Source of the DNA: Mucilaginibacter_A sp964236465
GTDB lineage: Bacteria; Bacteroidota; Bacteroidia; Sphingobacteriales; Sphingobacteriaceae
Length of the DNA: 64,000 bases
Assembly: GCA_964236465.1 (NCBI GenBank)
Contig: CAXSBZ010000012.1
Location: forward strand, 1 to 64,000
Reading direction: 5' to 3'
A program made the position numbers and the translations under genes. Positions 55,279 to 63,386 of this stretch are shown one piece after another. Each line of letters opens with the position of its first letter. Position 1 is the first letter of the stretch. The notes under the pieces were generated by a model. It made no database searches. It saw nothing but the letters and a program-made list of their open reading frames with translations, and was not told the origin of the DNA.

Positions 55279-55353
55279 CCAAAATTCTGCTGTTTTGCGA
55301 AGAACAATGTGCACGCCCAGGCTGTTTCTTTTAGCATAATTAAAACATAAATC

Positions 55354-56205
55354 ATGAGTACAACTTTTGAAAAAACTTATACCATCGGCGGCGATCTGAC
55401 GGTTAACCGTTTGGGTTTCGGTGCAATGCGCATCACCGGAAAAGGCGTTTGGGGCCCACCGAAGGATAAAGCCGAAGCCATCCGCATTTTGCAAAAAACG
55501 GTAGAATTAAACGTTGATTTTATTGATACCGCTGATAGCTACGGCCCGAATGTTTCGGAAGAACTGATTGCCGAAGCCTTGTATCCGTACAAAAACGGTT
55601 TGGTAATTGCCACAAAAGGCGGTTTAACTCGCACCGGCCCGGATCAATGGCCGATCAATTCTTCGCCCGAACATTTGAAAGAAGCTTTGGAAGGAAGTTT
55701 GAAACGCTTAAAACTGGAGCAGATCGATCTATATCAATTGCACCGCATCGACCCGAATGTGCCGTTTGAAGAGACGCTGGAATTTTTGAAAAAAGCCCAG
55801 CAGGAAGGCAAGATCAAGCACATTGGTTTATCGGAAGTGACGATTGAGAACATTAAAAAAGCACAGGAATTTGTAGAAATTGTTTCTGTGCAAAACATGT
55901 ACAGCGTGGATAACCGCAAATGGGAAGCCGAACTGCAATATTGTGCCGAAAATAAAATCGCTTTCATCCCGTGGTACCCGCTAAATGGCGGCAACGAAGA
56001 TGGCATGGAAAAAATTACGGCTTTGGCAGAGAAAAAAAATGCGACCGTGCAGCAAGTTGCACTAAGTTGGTTGCTGCACCATTCGCCAAATATTTTGCTG
56101 ATCCCTGGTACTTCAAGTATAAAACATTTGGAAGAAAATATGAAAACCGCTGCTATAGAATTAACCGAAGATGATTTGAAAGAACTGGAAAATTTATCTG
56201 CCTAA
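55354..56205 (+). CDS. Aldo/keto reductase
   Basis: 283 residues, complete TIM barrel. Catalytic tetrad: Asp and Tyr in FIDTADSYGPN (Asp near 59, Tyr near 64), Lys in VIATKGG (about 89) and His in YQLHRID (about 130). C-terminal LIPGTSSIKHLEENMKTA binds the NADPH phosphate. Close to the YghZ/YdbC-type group that reduces aldehydes and ketones. Its stop codon TAA begins a dispersed 12-mer, and a terminator follows. Confidence 0.9.
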   Translation: MSTTFEKTYTIGGDLTVNRLGFGAMRITGKGVWGPPKDKAEAIRILQKTVELNVDFIDTADSYGPNVSEELIAEALYPYKNGLVIATKGGLTRTGPDQWPINSSPEHLKEALEGSLKRLKLEQIDLYQLHRIDPNVPFEETLEFLKKAQQEGKIKHIGLSEVTIENIKKAQEFVEIVSVQNMYSVDNRKWEAELQYCAENKIAFIPWYPLNGGNEDGMEKITALAEKKNATVQQVALSWLLHHSPNILLIPGTSSIKHLEENMKTAAIELTEDDLKELENLSA

Positions 56206-56214
56206 AAACAGCAT
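56203..56214 (+). repeat. Dispersed 12-mer supplying the aldo/keto reductase stop
   Basis: TAAAAACAGCAT; the first three bases are the stop codon. Confidence 0.78.
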
Positions 56215-56228
56215 CAACTAAAAAACCA

Positions 56229-56260
56229 AAGAGGCCGGTAGCAATACCAGCCTCTTTTTT
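56229..56260. terminator. Bidirectional terminator between convergent genes
   Basis: GAGGCCGGTA and TACCAGCCTC arms (56231-56240, 56245-56254, one mismatch that is a wobble pair on the minus strand), followed by T on the plus side and preceded by A-rich sequence on the other. It sits between the aldo/keto reductase and the lipoprotein gene. Confidence 0.75.
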
Positions 56261-56314
56261 TATTATTTTTCAATTGGTTTGTATTACTGTTCAAACCAAT
56301 ACTTTCCAATTATT

Positions 56315-56905
56315 CTACATTTTTACATAAATCAGTCTTGCGGTATTGCTCGTGTTGGAGTTGGTGGCATCCAGCTCCGGAGAGGCGAAGTAAGAGGAGA
56401 AAGCGATAATATCTGTTTGTTTCAACAATTGGTTCAACATTTTATTGGCATCGGCAGCCGTGTTAAAAGTTTCTTTGTAGGAAAAAGTACGAACGATCCT
56501 CTTTTTAACAAACAATTTGTTGTTTACCACGGTGTCTTTGCTGCTTTGCAAAACAACGTTGTTCAGGTTATCATCAACCCAATCCGTTGCCATTACACCA
56601 AATTTTGTAAGTGATTGGTAGTGATAATCAGCCAGTTGTGTGCCTGTAAAGTCTTCTTTCAAATGTACATTCCAGTTTTTGGTAATTTTGGCCGAATCTG
56701 CAATCAGCGTTACATCTTCATTGTAAATTAGGTTTAAAATATTAGAAGTTACGCTGATTTTTACGATTTGATTGCTGGTTTTAATGTTTAGCGCGGCATA
56801 ATTTTCGGTGTTAAGAGCTGAAGACGACGGGTTGCCTTCGCTTCCTGATTTTTGGCAGCTTATCAAAACTATGCCAGCAAAAGCGAAAAGTAGTAATTTT
56901 TTCAT
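56315..56905 (-). CDS. Putative lipoprotein of unknown function
   Basis: About 196 residues from the ATG at 56905, where a lipoprotein signal (KKLLLFAFAGIVLISC, Cys17) begins; an upstream in-frame start at 56980 is rejected. The mature part is Ser/Asn-rich at first, then alternates beta strands (YAALNIKTSNQIVKISV, LNLIYNEDVTLI) and a helix (NKMLNQLLKQ). I recognise no family. Probably anchored in the periplasmic or outer leaflet. Confidence 0.6.
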   Translation of the reverse strand: MKKLLLFAFAGIVLISCQKSGSEGNPSSSALNTENYAALNIKTSNQIVKISVTSNILNLIYNEDVTLIADSAKITKNWNVHLKEDFTGTQLADYHYQSLTKFGVMATDWVDDNLNNVVLQSSKDTVVNNKLFVKKRIVRTFSYKETFNTAADANKMLNQLLKQTDIIAFSSYFASPELDATNSNTSNTARLIYVKM

Positions 56906-57296
56906 AACCGTGTTTTTAAACTTTCTGTTGATTTGATGAGGAATATTCAAACCGGATGCCAGCGGATTATCTGTTTTCAAAAAAACAAAAACACGATGCT
57001 TCTTTTACAGGGTAAAATTTAGGATTGCAAATTAATTGCACAATCTTTATCGTTCGGATTATAAAAATTGGTTTTTGGGTTAAAAGGATTCAGGTTTATT
57101 TCGAGGGAAGACCTAAAATTTCTGTTCAGGAAAATTCGTGGTTAAGTTGAAAACTGAATAAAAATCAGCAAGAGATCCTGAACATAAGATTTTATATATG
57201 TGGAAAAATCGGATAGTTGCTTTTTGGGGAATTGTGGGGAAATAATATTCGCGGATTTTTCCCTGACGGTATGTTTTAGGGAATAAATTTCTGCCA

Positions 57297-57497
57297 GCTA
57301 TTTTGGCTAAAGCCCTATTTAACTTACATACAATCCACGGCCTAAAGGCCATGGCAATTCGGCACCCTTTTTTTGCGCTTTTTACATCTGTCGGTAACCA
57401 ACAAGCCTATTCCGGCAAAATGATTATTGAACTTCAATTGCCACGGCCTTCAGGCCGTGGACATGGGCAATAAACAAAGGCTTTAGCCAAAAATAAA
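57297..57497. repeat. REPIN-like composite, copy 2
   Basis: Left: GCTATTTTGGCTAAAGCC (57298-57315) and a decayed palindrome CCACGGCCTAAAGGCCATGG (57335-57354). Right: CCACGGCCTTCAGGCCGTGG (57441-57460) and GGCTTTAGCCAAAAATA, separated by about 86 bases. Same order and orientation as copy 1 at 52911-53128, and likewise followed by TAGGACACCA and a 12-mer, so the whole unit of about 250 bases, not only the palindromes, is duplicated. Confidence 0.75.
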
Positions 57498-57606
57498 AAG
57501 TAGGACACCAAGATTTATGGCATAAAAGAAGTATTATAAACCTAAGCTTGTCGAAGGATATGATAAAAATTTAAACATGCCCTAAACTTTTCCAAATATA
57601 GGCCGA

Positions 57607-57618
57607 TAAAAACAGCAT
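57607..57618 (+). repeat. Dispersed 12-mer after the first LLM oxidoreductase gene
   Basis: TAAAAACAGCAT preceded by TATAGGCCGA, 15 bases downstream of the stop of the minus-strand gene ending at 57633. Confidence 0.72.
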
Positions 57619-57632
57619 CAACCAGAAGCCGT

Positions 57633-58658
57633 TTAAGCCAAAACCGTGCTTTCTGCTTTCAAAGCTTCGGCAAAAAGCTTGTAAGAATGCAATTTGGCCT
57701 GATGATCGAAAATATGCGACGTTACCATCACTTCATCTACCTGCGTTTTGACCAGAAAGTTTTCCATCTCCTGTTTAATCTTTTCCGGGCCGCCGATGAA
57801 AGTATAACCCAGCATCTGCATTACGGCTTCTTTTTCATAAATATTCCAGATTTTATCCATGTTTTCTACCGGTGCCGACAATTGTTTCCGCCTGCCGGTT
57901 ACAATACCCAAAAACAGTTGCTTTAAGGAAGTAGCCAAAAATTCGGCTTCTGCATCAGTATTCGCAGCAACCACATTGATGCAAGATAATACATAAGGCA
58001 CTTGCAAACGTTTGGAAGGCTGAAAGTTTTTACGATAAATATCAATGGCTTTCAAGAGCATAGCCGGCGCAAAATGACTGGCGAAAGCGTAAGGCAAACC
58101 CATTTTTGCGGCCAGCACGGCACTATCGGTGCTGGAACCCAAAATCCAGATCGGAATATCCAAACCTTCACCCGGATTGGCGCGCACTTGTCCGTTGATA
58201 TTTTCATCCGAAAACAAAAGCTGCAAGGTTTCCACATCCTGCGGAAAATGGTAGGAAGCGTGCATATTTTCGCCCCGGATGGCCATTGCTGTAATCTGGT
58301 CAGAACCGGGCGCACGGCCCAAACCCAAATCAATCCGGCCGGGATACAACGATGCCAAAGTGCCAAACTGCTCGGCCACAATCAGCGGCGCATGGTTGGG
58401 CAGCATCACACCGCCCGAACCTACACGGATGGTTTTGGTTCCGCCGGCAATATACCCGATTAAAATAGAAGGCGCAGAACTGGCTACGCTGGCCATATTG
58501 TGGTGCTCGGCAAACCAGTAACGCTTGTAGCCCATGCTTTCAACATGTTGTGCCAAATCCAGGCTATTATGGAAAGTATCTGCAGCTGTGCGACCTTCTG
58601 CCACGGAAGCCAGATCAAGCACAGAATAGGAAATGGCTGATAATTTTTTGACGTTCAT
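57633..58658 (-). CDS. LLM-class flavin-dependent oxidoreductase (MsnO8/YhbW-like)
   Basis: 341 residues, bacterial-luciferase-like barrel. Signatures: KLSAISYSVLDLASVAEG, YKRYWFAEHHNMASVASSAP (about 45-64), LPNHAPLIVAEQFGTLASLYPGRIDLGLGRAPGSDQ (about 86-121) and GSSTDSAVLAAKMGLPYAFASHF. Uses reduced flavin and oxygen to oxidise an unknown organic substrate. It is next to a second, more distant LLM gene in the same direction (163 bases apart). Confidence 0.88.
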   Translation of the reverse strand: MNVKKLSAISYSVLDLASVAEGRTAADTFHNSLDLAQHVESMGYKRYWFAEHHNMASVASSAPSILIGYIAGGTKTIRVGSGGVMLPNHAPLIVAEQFGTLASLYPGRIDLGLGRAPGSDQITAMAIRGENMHASYHFPQDVETLQLLFSDENINGQVRANPGEGLDIPIWILGSSTDSAVLAAKMGLPYAFASHFAPAMLLKAIDIYRKNFQPSKRLQVPYVLSCINVVAANTDAEAEFLATSLKQLFLGIVTGRRKQLSAPVENMDKIWNIYEKEAVMQMLGYTFIGGPEKIKQEMENFLVKTQVDEVMVTSHIFDHQAKLHSYKLFAEALKAESTVLA

Positions 58659-58685
58659 TCTTTTAAGTTTAAATAAAAACTATGC

Positions 58686-58697
58686 TAAAAGAAGCAT
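58686..58697 (+). repeat. Dispersed 12-mer in the first LLM gene's leader
   Basis: TAAAAGAAGCAT preceded by CTATGC, 28 bases upstream of the start codon at 58658 (minus gene). A TAAATTTG -7-like element lies at 58710-58717. Confidence 0.65.
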
Positions 58698-58820
58698 TGT
58701 CTTGTTATCCAAATTTAACAAATTTGTCTGCCGGATCGTTTTGTACAGATGATAAATGACGCTGGGTTCATACTGCAACATTGAAAAGACAATCAGTTTT
58801 TACTTCTGCTGAAATCAAAT

Positions 58821-59885
58821 TTAAGCTTGATTTTCTGCAACCGGAACCGGCTTTTCTGTGCTCAGCGCTTTTCGTACTGCCGGGGCAACTTTCGTCCCAA
58901 ACAGTTCAATCGCTTTCAACACTTTTTGGTGCGGTGTAGTGCCGGTAACCAACTGTGCTAAAAAGCGTGTGTTGCCAAAAAGTTCATGCTGATGCAAAAT
59001 CTTATCAATCGCCAGCTGCACATCGCCTACCACCAGCGGCCCGTCTTTTCGCAGATATTCAAATTGTGATTTACTCATCGGCGACCAGCCACGATCTTTT
59101 CCCACGCGGTTCATCAGTTTTTCGTAAGATGGATAAAACTCGTCTGCCGCCTCCTGCGAACTTTCGGCCACGTAAAACTGCGAGCTGATGGCCAATTGCA
59201 ATTGATCCACATCATGACCGGCTTTTTGTGCCGATTCGCGGTATAAATTCACAAACGGAACAAACTGCTCCGGCGGGCTGCCCAGGATGGCAATCGTCAG
59301 CGGCAAATTCAGTTTCCCGGCGCGGACAGCCGAAGCCGGTGTGCCGCCAACAGCCAGCCAGATTGGGATTTGCTGCTGCAAAGGCCGCGGATAAATGCCT
59401 TGGTTGGACAAAGGCGCACGGAATTTTCCTTTCCAGTTGATGACTTCCTGCTGGTTAATCTGCAACAACAGGTTCAGTTTTTCAGTAAAAAGCGCATCGT
59501 AATCATTCAGATTATAGCCAAAAAGCGGAAAAGATTCGGTAAAAGAACCACGCCCGGCTATCATTTCTGCCCGGCCGCCGGAAATCAAATCGATGGTAGC
59601 CAGGTTTTGATAAACGCGCACCGGATCCGCAGAACTGAGCACAATCACCGAGCTGGACAGTTTGATATTTTTGGTAATTGCCGCCGCCGCTGCCATCATA
59701 ATTTCCGGTGCCGAAACCACAAAATCCGAGCGGTGATGCTCGCCAAAAGCGTAAACATCCAGGCCAACTTCATCCGCCAGTTTCACTTCTTCCAGCAATT
59801 GTTGCACGCGTTGATGGGCGTTTACCGCTTTTCCATAGCCAGGATCTGCCGCTACTTCTCCAAATGTACTGATGCCTAATTCCAT
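58821..59885 (-). CDS. LLM-class flavin-dependent oxidoreductase (second)
   Basis: 354 residues: MELGISTFGEVAADPGYG, VYAFGEHHRSDFVVSAPEIMMAAAAAITK (about 45-73), VRVYQNLATIDLISGGRAEMIAGRGSFTESFPLFG (about 88-122) and GTPASAVRAGKLNLPLTIAI. Luciferase-like fold, oxidising with FMNH2 and O2; substrate unknown. It belongs to a different subgroup from its neighbour, so the pair is not a recent duplication. A -7-like TACTTTTG lies at 59936-59943 on the minus strand. Confidence 0.88.
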   Translation of the reverse strand: MELGISTFGEVAADPGYGKAVNAHQRVQQLLEEVKLADEVGLDVYAFGEHHRSDFVVSAPEIMMAAAAAITKNIKLSSSVIVLSSADPVRVYQNLATIDLISGGRAEMIAGRGSFTESFPLFGYNLNDYDALFTEKLNLLLQINQQEVINWKGKFRAPLSNQGIYPRPLQQQIPIWLAVGGTPASAVRAGKLNLPLTIAILGSPPEQFVPFVNLYRESAQKAGHDVDQLQLAISSQFYVAESSQEAADEFYPSYEKLMNRVGKDRGWSPMSKSQFEYLRKDGPLVVGDVQLAIDKILHQHELFGNTRFLAQLVTGTTPHQKVLKAIELFGTKVAPAVRKALSTEKPVPVAENQA

Positions 59886-59970
59886 ATCTGCCTAATTAAA
59901 ATGTTTTAGAATTTACTTGCTTTAATCACAATAAACAAAAGTAAACTATTCAATCATCAACTTTAAGGCT

Positions 59971-60011
59971 ATAAAAACAGTATCCTTATTTTGACATCAT
60001 GCTGTTTTTAT
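59971..60011. repeat. Inverted pair of the dispersed 12-mer
   Basis: ATAAAAACAGTAT (59971-59983) and ATGCTGTTTTTAT (59999-60011) form a 13-bp stem with one wobble mismatch and a 15-base loop. It lies between divergent genes (second LLM, minus; ornithine aminotransferase, plus). Confidence 0.78.
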
Positions 60012-60087
60012 CAGGCAAAAATCGGTTTTAAAAATCCTCTTTTAAGTAAATTTTCGTTATCTATGTAAACACACACGCCATTCCATC

Positions 60088-61326
60088 ATGCTCACCCTCA
60101 GCCAAACACAGCAATATATTGATACCGAAGAACGCTTTGGCGCGCACAATTACCATCCGCTGCCCGTAGTTTTGAACCGTGGTTCAGGCGTGTTTTTGTG
60201 GGATGTGGAAGGCAAGCGTTATTATGATTTTTTATCCGCTTATAGTGCTGTAAATCAAGGGCATTGCCATCCCAAGATCATTGAAGCATTGATCCGTCAG
60301 GCGCAAAATCTTACCCTCACTTCACGCGCTTTTTACAATGATCAGTTGGGCAAAGCCGAAGAATATGTGTGTAATCTGTTTGGTTTTGACAAAGCTCTTT
60401 TTATGAATTCCGGTGCCGAAGCGGTAGAAACAGCGATCAAACTGGCGCGGAAATGGGCGTATCAGCATAAAAAAATACCTGCAAACAAAGCAAAAATTGT
60501 GGCCGCCTCCGGCAATTTCCACGGGCGCACGACCGGGATTATTTCCTTTTCCGACAGCCCGGAATCCCGCAACGGGTTCGGGCCGTATTTGCCGGGTTTT
60601 ATAATTGTGCCTTACAACAATTTACAGGTGCTAAAAGAAGCATTTGAAAACGACCCGAATATTTGTGCGTTTTTGGTGGAACCGATCCAGGGCGAAGCTG
60701 GCGTGATTGTGCCGGATAAAGGTTATTTATCTGCCGCAAAAGCTTTGTGTGAAACCTACAATATTTTGCTTTTGGTAGATGAAATCCAAACCGGAATTGG
60801 CCGTACCGGAAAGCTATTGGCAGCTGACTACGAAGCAGTTAAAGCCGATATTTTGATTATTGGCAAAGCCCTGGCCGGCGGCGTGCTGCCCGTTTCGGCG
60901 GTTTTGGCCAATGATGAAATCATGCTTTGTATCCGGCCTGGCGAGCATGGTTCTACTTTTGGTGGCAACCCGCTGGCGGCAGCCGTAACTATTGCCGCGT
61001 TGCAGGTGATTGAAGATGAAGGACTGGCAGAAAACGCCTTCCGGCAGGGAATAATTTTCCGATCCAGAATGCAAAAGCTGATGGAAAAATATCCGGAAAC
61101 GATCAAAGCCATTCGCGGAAAAGGCTTGCTCAATGCAATCGACATTTCTACCGAAAAAACTTTTACAGCCTGGGATATTTGTATCGCACTAAAAAACAAA
61201 GGCTTGCTGGCCAAACCTACCCACGGCCATACCATCCGTTTTTCTCCGCCGCTGGTAATCACATCTACGGAAATGGAAGATTGCTGTTTGCTGATTGAAG
61301 AAACGATTGCCGGGTTTTCCAACTGA
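60088..61326 (+). CDS. Ornithine--oxo-acid aminotransferase (RocD)
   Basis: 412 residues, class III PLP aminotransferase of complete length. Motifs: YYDFLSAYSAVNQGHCHPKI (substrate/cofactor entrance), MNSGAEAVETAIKLARKW, FHGRTTGIISFSDSPESRNGFGPYLPGF, VDEIQTGIGRTGK (PLP-nitrogen Asp) and DILIIGKALAGGVLPVSA with Schiff-base Lys260. It converts ornithine and 2-oxoglutarate to glutamate semialdehyde and glutamate, linking arginine and proline metabolism. A dispersed 12-mer lies inside (60632-60643). Monocistronic here. Confidence 0.93.
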   Translation: MLTLSQTQQYIDTEERFGAHNYHPLPVVLNRGSGVFLWDVEGKRYYDFLSAYSAVNQGHCHPKIIEALIRQAQNLTLTSRAFYNDQLGKAEEYVCNLFGFDKALFMNSGAEAVETAIKLARKWAYQHKKIPANKAKIVAASGNFHGRTTGIISFSDSPESRNGFGPYLPGFIIVPYNNLQVLKEAFENDPNICAFLVEPIQGEAGVIVPDKGYLSAAKALCETYNILLLVDEIQTGIGRTGKLLAADYEAVKADILIIGKALAGGVLPVSAVLANDEIMLCIRPGEHGSTFGGNPLAAAVTIAALQVIEDEGLAENAFRQGIIFRSRMQKLMEKYPETIKAIRGKGLLNAIDISTEKTFTAWDICIALKNKGLLAKPTHGHTIRFSPPLVITSTEMEDCCLLIEETIAGFSN

Positions 61327-61689
61327 TTTTATTGTTTTTCCACGGAAAGTGCGATGCTTCTTTTATCAGCTAAAAATTCAGTTTTTGATTTTGTAAATTT
61401 CTAATTAATTAGAAATTGTTTAGAATTTTTTGTATTAAGAATTGAATATTAGCAGTTTAAAAATAGGACACACCCCTAACCCCTCTTAAGAGGGGAAGCA
61501 AAATTTGTTACCTTTCTAAACGCTATTTATGATTTAGAAAGGTCTGCAAGCGATTTCCCCTCTTGAGAGGGGTTAGGGGTGTGTCCTTCCTTTATTCAAA
61601 TTCAAACAAATTTCTACCCAAAAAAATTTAATAAAAGCCTAAGCACGTTCAATGATTTTATACCGATAAAAGAAGTATCAGCTTGAAAA
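61327..61689. other. Convergent gap, 363 bases, with MITE
   Basis: No gene. Contains dispersed 12-mers in inverted orientation near each end (61354-61365 and 61667-61678), enclosing the 121-bp MITE. Confidence 0.65.
61466..61586. repeat. 121-bp nested-palindrome MITE
   Basis: Terminal inverted repeats of 32 bases (61466-61497 and 61555-61586, one mismatch) start with GGACACACCCCTAACCCC; each contains a smaller palindrome (CCCCTCTTAAGAGGGG on the left). A further stem, CCTTTCTAAA with TTTAGAAAGG (61511-61520, 61533-61542), lies in the middle, so the whole can fold as one long hairpin. No coding capacity; a small non-autonomous element. Confidence 0.85.
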
Positions 61690-63240
61690 TCATTTTTGCC
61701 GAACCACGCCTTCTAAATCATCCGTAACAAAGCCTGTCCCTTTGCCCAAAAATATCCTGGCCGCTTGTTTATTGGCCGGCGAAGGGCCGCCGCTAAAATT
61801 ATTGATCCGCAGGTTTTCAAAATTTTGTGCTTCGATGCCGTGTGTATAAAACGGCATCCGTGGATTGATCCAGCTCAATTTGAAGTTGCTGATGCTGATA
61901 TTTTTGGCATCTTTAATGAGCAAGCCCGGAATATCCCGCTTAAAAATCTGGTTCTGATCACCCAAAACGCCTCTTAAATCAATATTTCCGCCTGCCACAT
62001 CGTTGAGTTTACTGTCGGTCAGTTCAAAGTTGATGTCATTAAAAGAAACATCTTCGATCACACTTTCATCCGAACCGTAAACTAGCATTCCGTTTTCGCC
62101 GGTACAATTGATGTGGTCAAACTTCACGTTTTTGATCTTGCCCAGCTTCACATTTTCCTTTCCGCGGATGGCCGAAATATGGATCGGTTCGCCATTTCCC
62201 CACCAATCGCCGGTGCGCAGTTTTGTTTCAATGTTGATGTTGGAGAAAGTCAGGTTTTCCAGCGAGCCTTCATCCCGCAAAAAAATACCGATGCCGCGCG
62301 TAGAATTGGTGATGTTGACATTGCTGACTTGCACGTTCCTAACCGTGTTCTGATCTAAAAAACCAATCCGGATGCCACTGGAATAAGATTGCAGGTTGCA
62401 GTTGGAAACGATAATATTTTCAGAAAGATGCTTTTTGCCGCTAAAACCCGGGATTTCAAAGTGATGATCGTAGCCCACAATGGCCAGCGCATCATCGCCG
62501 GAACGAATATCGCAATCCGTGATGATGACGTTGCTGCTGCTCGTAATGTCAATCCCGTCGGCATTGGGTACCAGCAAACCGCTCCACAAACGGATCCCGG
62601 ACACCAGCACATCATCGCAATCAGCAAAGTGCATCGTCCAAAAAGGCGAATTCAACAAAGACACATTGCGGACCTGCACGTTTTTGCAGTTTGAAAAAAT
62701 AACCATCTGGTGCGGCCGGTCTTTATCCGGCACCACCGGCCCGTCTCCGATCCCGCTTTCTACTTTGCGGTAATTGTTTTTTTGGCGGGAAAAACGCGTG
62801 GTAACCGTATCTATTTTTTTGGCATGGTTGAAATCGTGGAAAACGGGATTGTTGCCATCAATGCTGCCCTGCCCGGTGATAGAAACGTTTTCAGCATTTA
62901 CCGTATAAAGCATCCCGAAATAAGTTAAACCATAAACCGGTTGTGTAAAGTGATCATAATCAGCTAAATGCGGACTGCCTTTTAATACCGCGCCATTTTC
63001 AAGAAACAAATTGACATTGCTTTTAAGATGAAAAGTTCCTGTGATAAAAGTTCCTGGCGGCACATAAACCATGCCGCCACCGCTACGGTTGCAGGCATCA
63101 ATGGTTTTCTGGATAGCTTTTGTGTTGATCGTTTTGGCATCTGCAACAGCACCAAATGCAGCGATGTTAAAAGTTTTATTTTGTGCAAAAACAGCAAAAT
63201 TTATGCACGATAAAAACAGTATCGGGAATAATTTTTTCAT
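61690..63240 (-). CDS. Secreted parallel-beta-helix glycosidase, GH28-like (polygalacturonase family)
   Basis: About 516 residues from the ATG at 63240 with a signal peptide (KKLFPILFLSCINFAVFAQ). Right-handed beta-helix with GH28-type sites: PNADGIDITSS (NxD), SGDDALAI (DD) and SSGIRIG at the place of RIK. The GHG histidine motif of true polygalacturonases is not seen, so the reaction may differ (exo-acting or another glycosidase). An N-terminal pectate-lyase-like strand (FNIAAFGAVADAKTINTKAIQKTIDAC) is conserved. Its signal-peptide codons contain an exact dispersed 12-mer (63211-63222). Confidence 0.8.
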   Translation of the reverse strand: MKKLFPILFLSCINFAVFAQNKTFNIAAFGAVADAKTINTKAIQKTIDACNRSGGGMVYVPPGTFITGTFHLKSNVNLFLENGAVLKGSPHLADYDHFTQPVYGLTYFGMLYTVNAENVSITGQGSIDGNNPVFHDFNHAKKIDTVTTRFSRQKNNYRKVESGIGDGPVVPDKDRPHQMVIFSNCKNVQVRNVSLLNSPFWTMHFADCDDVLVSGIRLWSGLLVPNADGIDITSSSNVIITDCDIRSGDDALAIVGYDHHFEIPGFSGKKHLSENIIVSNCNLQSYSSGIRIGFLDQNTVRNVQVSNVNITNSTRGIGIFLRDEGSLENLTFSNINIETKLRTGDWWGNGEPIHISAIRGKENVKLGKIKNVKFDHINCTGENGMLVYGSDESVIEDVSFNDINFELTDSKLNDVAGGNIDLRGVLGDQNQIFKRDIPGLLIKDAKNISISNFKLSWINPRMPFYTHGIEAQNFENLRINNFSGGPSPANKQAARIFLGKGTGFVTDDLEGVVRQK

Positions 63241-63302
63241 GAAAAAAGACAGGATCATCAGGTTTAAATTTGCCAAACTTAACAATTTTTTCTATTGTAA
63301 AA

Positions 63303-63335
63303 ATTGAAGTTTAGGTTCAAATAAATGTAGATTTG
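63303..63335 (+). promoter_or_regulatory. Putative promoter of the slipin gene
   Basis: ATTG (63303-63306) and TAGATTTG (63328-63335), separated by 21 bases, fit the Bacteroidota -33/-7 consensus with a leader of about 45 bases to the ATG at 63387. Confidence 0.42.
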
Positions 63336-63386
63336 ATAAGCGTTTGCAAGGTGAGTTTTGCAAGGCTATCATCAAATCAAATCAAC

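Larger units (their letters stand above)
56906..57632. other. Repeat-filled gap, 727 bases
   Basis: No gene. Contains 12-mers at 56996-57007, 57523-57534 and 57607-57618 and the second REPIN-like composite at 57297-57497. Confidence 0.6.
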
